From the NCBI GenBank assembly GCA_029880285.1, contig JAOUOS010000002.1, positions 62,001 through 126,000 of the forward strand: a stretch of 64,000 nucleotides of DNA. Reading direction: 5' to 3'. This document shows positions 61,301 through 64,000 of the stretch, one piece after another. The notes beneath the pieces are model-generated. The model did no database searches and had not been told where the DNA came from. It worked only from the letters and a program-made list of their open reading frames with translations. The stretch's first letter is position 1. Every line of letters begins with the position of its first letter. Made by a program: the position numbers and the translations under genes. The DNA comes from Spirochaetia bacterium. Its GTDB lineage: Bacteria; Spirochaetota; Leptospiria; Turneriellales; JAOUOS01.

Positions 61301-64000
61301 CCAATAATGGCTACCTGAGAATTATAACTTTGTATACCAGCCTGCCACAAGTTCGCTCCCACTAATAAACCTGTTTTTCTGACATCGGCAAATGAAGTAT
61401 AAATATCGTTTAAAGAAAGCTTTGCGTCTTTACTGGCAGGGTCTTGTAAGAAAGTATATATTCCAAAAAGACCAGAAAAGTATTTACTCAGATTGTTTGT
61501 TATAATACAATTTGACAAACCGGGAATATCTATAATGCCTGTTACAAAATCAACAAACCCCTCGCAAACGCCTCCCGGCATAATAGAAGTATCAAACTCA
61601 GGGAAGGTACCTAATACCCCTATTTCAATTTGAGCTTTATCTTTATTATCATATTTACCTGTTGGGTCATTTCGGTTTACTTCGACATCAAACGGCATTA
61701 AAACTAATTCATACCGCCAAGTCTCGGTACCTGTGTTTGTTAAAATTGTCGCGTCATAACAAGTTAGTATTTTATCACCGCCCGGTGTTGTTGTTCCAGT
61801 ATCAATAGGCGGATAAAGTCTCGCCTTAGATTCCCAGTTATTATTGTCTCTCGCGTAACACACCATGGCTATATTAAAAGTTCCGCCGCTTACATAAATA
61901 GAATCAAATAAAGTCGAAAGATAATTTTGCAATTTCGTAAAAAAATCAGTATTCGCGGCTGTATCAAGACTGGCAAATAAATCGCTGTAAATACCCCCCG
62001 GTCCATCTGAGCCGTCAAGATCAACCCTTATCTGTACTCCCAGAGTTATTATAAGCTGAATAACTTTTTCAATGGGCCACGCGTTTTTTGCCGCCAACAC
62101 TGGGTCAGCTTCATATTTTTTAGCGACAGCAGCCGCTCTTATATATTCAAAAATTGAACCAAGCATACTGCCAACAAAAAGATTATAAATTTCCTGCTTT
62201 GTTGTGGCGGCTTCAATGGCTTCTGTAAGCTCTACAATTTCTTCAGCCTCATCGCCCGACAAGCTGTCTACCACTCTTACAATATCACCAAGTGCCTTAA
62301 CCAGAGTATATATTTCAAGACCCTTAAAATCAGCCGAAGTTTCTACGGTAACAACCCCTGTGGGGTCTAAAGCATATTCAAGAGCCATAATTATTCCGTT
62401 TGAAAGCGGGTCGCATATTAAGCCGCTTTCTCCGGCTTTACCAAGACACTTCATGGCGGGAAAACTAGCCGTACCGCATGCAGCAAACTGAACAACCACT
62501 TCATCTGTTATAGGCGCGTCAGAAGCGAAAGAGCCGTCTGCGCTTAAAGTACCCGAAGAAAGCGCCGTACCATCGCCGCCAATACTGTAAACACCGTAAG
62601 AACCCGAACAGGGAGTACCTTTTTGCAGTACAACCGGTCCTGTTAATTTTTGCAAAGGATCTCTTAATTTTGCCAAAGAACCTGAAATTACAGTACCGCT
62701 GTTCGATACAGTATTTGAAGTGGCACTGCCAGAAATTGAAGCCGAAAGACTAATTTCTTCACTTTGGCATGTGGAGGAACAACCGTCATTATTTGCTGTA
62801 TTACCGTCTTCACAGCTTTCGCCAGCTAAAGTATTTATAATTCCATCGCCGCAAACCGGAGTTTTACAGTTTGCTTCACATGTAGATGTTTGTGTGGTGA
62901 CACCTTCGTCACAGGTCTCTCCTGTATCTAATGTTCCATTACCGCAATACTGCGGAACTTCAACTAAACAAGAAGCGTCACATCCATCACCCGCTGTAGT
63001 GTTACCGTCTTCACATTGTTCGCTTGCAAGTGCATTTATAATACCATCACCACAGGCTGGAGTTTTTGAACAATAGGCTTCACAAGTAGCGGTTTGCGTT
63101 GCTACGCCGTCATCACAAGATTCTGTGCCATTCACAATGTTATCACCGCAATATTCTAATTGGCAGGTACTACTACAACCGTCATTAGCTGTTGTATTGC
63201 CATCTTCACATTGTTCGCCGGCAATGGCATTTAAGATTCCATCGCCACAATTTGGGCTTGTACAATTGACTTCACAAGTGGATGTTTGAGTACCGCTACT
63301 ATCACAAGCCTCGCCTGTATTAACTGTACCATTCCCACAAAATTCCGGAATTTCAATTAAACAAGAAGCGTCACAACCATCACCTATAACTGTATTTCCA
63401 TCTTCGCATTGTTCACTGGCAGATACATTTAATATACCATCGCCGCAAGTCGGTGCTTGACAATTTACTTCACAGGTAGATGTTTGAGTACCACTATCAT
63501 CGCAAGATTCACCCGCATCTACAATTCCATTGCCGCAATACTCTGGAATTTCAATTATACAATTAGAATCACATCCATCACCTGCTACCGTTCCACCATC
63601 ATCACATTGCTCACCCGCTGTTGCGTTAACAATAAAATCTCCACATGATCTTGCTGTACAGTTACTATTGCAAGTTGCAGATTCGCCGTTATCATCACAA
63701 GCCTCACCCGTATCAGTTACTCCATTACCACAATAAGCTGGAATTTCTATTGTGCAATCAGCCGCACATCCATCTCCTGCCACCGTTCCACCATCATCAC
63801 ACGCTTCGCCAGCTATTGCGTTAACAATTGAATCGCCACATGTTCTGGTTGTACAATTATTATTACAATTTGCGCTCTCTCCGCTATCATCGCATTGTTC
63901 GCCCGCATCCACAATTCCATTACCACAATACGCGGGAATTTCTATAGTACAATTTGCTGCGCATCCGTCACCAGAGATTGTGTTACCGTCATCACAGGTT
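58390..64000 (-). CDS. giant Cys-rich surface protein with DUF4215 repeats, partial (N-terminus outside window)
   Basis: At least 1870 codons, open to the right edge; the start and signal peptide are not in the window. The visible part opens with alternating Cys-rich repeats of the DUF4215 (Myxococcus Cys-rich) type: CGD-x-I-x-N-x-x-A-G-E-x-C-x-D-G...GDGC and YCGNG-x-x-x-x-GE-x-CD, about 13 units. A Ser/Gly-rich linker and a largely helical region (EAEEIVELTEAIEAATTKQEIYNLF) follow. Next is a long beta-rich region with further Cys motifs (GGTSTGNE repeats, TTCETNNGRW), and a C-terminal domain ending GFLENIGTVNLLP. It is probably exported and disulphide-bonded. Function unknown; an adhesin or structural surface protein is a guess. 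Confidence 0.85.
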   Translation of the reverse strand, partial: TCDDGNTISGDGCAANCTIEIPAYCGNGIVDAGEQCDDSGESANCNNNCTTRTCGDSIVNAIAGEACDDGGTVAGDGCAADCTIEIPAYCGNGVTDTGEACDDNGESATCNSNCTARSCGDFIVNATAGEQCDDGGTVAGDGCDSNCIIEIPEYCGNGIVDAGESCDDSGTQTSTCEVNCQAPTCGDGILNVSASEQCEDGNTVIGDGCDASCLIEIPEFCGNGTVNTGEACDSSGTQTSTCEVNCTSPNCGDGILNAIAGEQCEDGNTTANDGCSSTCQLEYCGDNIVNGTESCDDGVATQTATCEAYCSKTPACGDGIINALASEQCEDGNTTAGDGCDASCLVEVPQYCGNGTLDTGETCDEGVTTQTSTCEANCKTPVCGDGIINTLAGESCEDGNTANNDGCSSTCQSEEISLSASISGSATSNTVSNSGTVISGSLAKLRDPLQKLTGPVVLQKGTPCSGSYGVYSIGGDGTALSSGTLSADGSFASDAPITDEVVVQFAACGTASFPAMKCLGKAGESGLICDPLSNGIIMALEYALDPTGVVTVETSADFKGLEIYTLVKALGDIVRVVDSLSGDEAEEIVELTEAIEAATTKQEIYNLFVGSMLGSIFEYIRAAAVAKKYEADPVLAAKNAWPIEKVIQLIITLGVQIRVDLDGSDGPGGIYSDLFASLDTAANTDFFTKLQNYLSTLFDSIYVSGGTFNIAMVCYARDNNNWESKARLYPPIDTGTTTPGGDKILTCYDATILTNTGTETWRYELVLMPFDVEVNRNDPTGKYDNKDKAQIEIGVLGTFPEFDTSIMPGGVCEGFVDFVTGIIDIPGLSNCIITNNLSKYFSGLFGIYTFLQDPASKDAKLSLNDIYTSFADVRKTGLLVGANLWQAGIQSYNSQVAIIGTGGLGDNNAQLEPYLLKEATSTTAPFRFDLTCPTQEITSGWGAICLAADTPKEDFSSCSGGTSTGNEYTKQACDNQGAIWTNGDYNCYDASTGNVLAALDRTACESGICTGGTSTGNESRYSECIGYCSGGDSTGAETSSAECLAVTPSPGTWNPGPGALWTDASPLGIWAAAAATSTDMTNFINSFSPSYNSTFSMFEQIPDISEISWFLYKASAHVDYNIMGSKKFWAKGFDTDNDWQADSPILCKINNPGNKNSFVPGTSYISCIVADSTATGGGTWNVEGKPDSITENFIKTNKYVFSIQERGGGSNGVDQYYGLFNILKTEDLTLNGRDFRLRGIETTQISSALCLSAPGDCDTSGATVYPVDKMFCNTYTDSQGNVRSECWPEKFEYVAVEFLSAWFPPANYSVYGWHVPFNDAYGNSWQTMIGITSNTTADPDSDPFDDWAVCVKGSAVTTGNSESEIASTVTITGNIIDCFNNTETSHYYYLATDWGYTNKADYKYNLLRNDGMSMNSIGNCSDPLYKYDRWGCEHSSGTCLNAAFDNDFYGCVNDTSIWASGNTWGICDNTANWMDKTTCETNNGRWIANTSVCMADYFDNTITYSTQGACDAVGDGSWWDGTKCWSPVGQTECIAANLGGAAPSWTVTGYEKIAIGNVETELGGNLMGPSAAQTWLNSYEIANLKHDTRFDPFCIDHSTLGIQGQCDCIDLDGDGCGIDDPACISYTIQSDGTAACSAAEKTLSEPPIWPGEPASKDVWCLINNYANDTTDSTLSINLQAEAVGTGTCAIVKGSAIDISNIYANWHKIFECSNGDRLEGVDTWSIINDEGGGPGTGTRDDINVGGGCGTAIDGNMGPVRMRRILPRNNSYVVDKPGTLYRLITAATANIGTGVTIDPSAALFSFEEALPLVLTRLAIPVEAKIYHNSAELVGLPVYFKEVHLPGKGDANPVSGVLRGFLENIGTVNLLP
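62765..64000 (-). repeat. coding tandem array of two alternating DUF4215 units
   Basis: Seven A units (the first cut by the edge) alternate with six B units. A units carry C-x-D-G-(N/G)-T-x-x-x-D-G-C; B units carry YCGNG and GE-x-CD. A dimer is about 63-67 codons. Several dimers are near-identical over long stretches, which would favour copy-number change by recombination. Confidence 0.85.

Overview
The window is AT-rich DNA (about one third G+C by eye) from a diderm bacterium. Outer-membrane and surface functions are obvious: an OmpA-domain porin-like protein, a beta-barrel protein, a CsgG-like lipoprotein, and many lipoproteins whose lipoboxes are looser than the E. coli type (SLKC, TVNC, VLQC, INIFC). 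The DUF2225 protein, the yqeK-LCP-rsfS cluster, the loose lipoboxes and the lipoprotein load fit a spirochaete or a neighbouring deep-branching diderm lineage. This is inference; no 16S or other decisive marker is present. Many genes lack a good Shine-Dalgarno sequence.

Layout. 1-3911: a cut-off lipoprotein, comM, a small unknown gene whose ribosome binding site lies in a hairpin loop, yraN, and a CsgG-like lipoprotein/beta-barrel pair. 3991-11151: a five-gene two-component locus with four receiver-histidine kinase hybrids and one stand-alone receiver, preceded by a perfect 16-bp dyad. 11437-13323: an ABC-F ATPase. 13359-14210: two tRNA-Ser genes (GCU and UGA) surrounded by partial copies of their own ends arranged as hairpins. 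14350-18085: a DUF2225 protein and a large OmpA-family protein. 18092-24958 (minus): nnrS, metH, yqeK (frameshifted), LCP/LytR and rsfS. 25192-27702: a CpxP-CpxR-CpxA-like envelope stress operon. 27956-30524: a lipoprotein solute-binding protein next to a PAS-GGDEF diguanylate cyclase. 30729-36779: a DUF3422 protein, then LVIVD lipoprotein, TIGR02147 regulator and Lcl/DUF1566 lipoprotein, facing a transglutaminase-like protein. 37019-46159: Mrp ATPase, a PilZ protein, YjbQ, a K+ channel, a thiamine-binding protein, a methyltransferase, an unknown membrane protein, a RimK-like ATP-grasp enzyme, a pilin-like protein and NAD-dependent DNA ligase. 46286-50662: two unknown small proteins, a LysM-M23 peptidase, DnaA and a CBS-pair protein. 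50710-54278: a three-gene succinate dehydrogenase/fumarate reductase of the SdhA-SdhB-SdhE kind. 54284-57625: a VapBC-like pair whose toxin has an internal deletion, HisS and GatA. 57675-64000: a pentapeptide-repeat lipoprotein and a very large Cys-rich repeat protein that runs off the right edge.

How it fits together. Signalling is prominent: five clustered receiver genes, the Cpx-like operon, a diguanylate cyclase with a likely periplasmic sensor partner, and at least one PilZ c-di-GMP receptor. The type-E succinate:quinone oxidoreductase, NnrS and MetH point to quinone-linked respiration and B12-dependent methionine synthesis.

The most unusual structure is the tRNA-Ser region. Upstream of each of the two tRNA genes are three hairpins, each made from the first ~13 nt of that tRNA, a 10-13 nt loop and an inverted copy. 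In the UGA array every segment is exactly 13 nt. The GCU gene also has a duplicated 3' flank containing a terminator. I know of no named element like this, but replication slippage or assembly error must be excluded.
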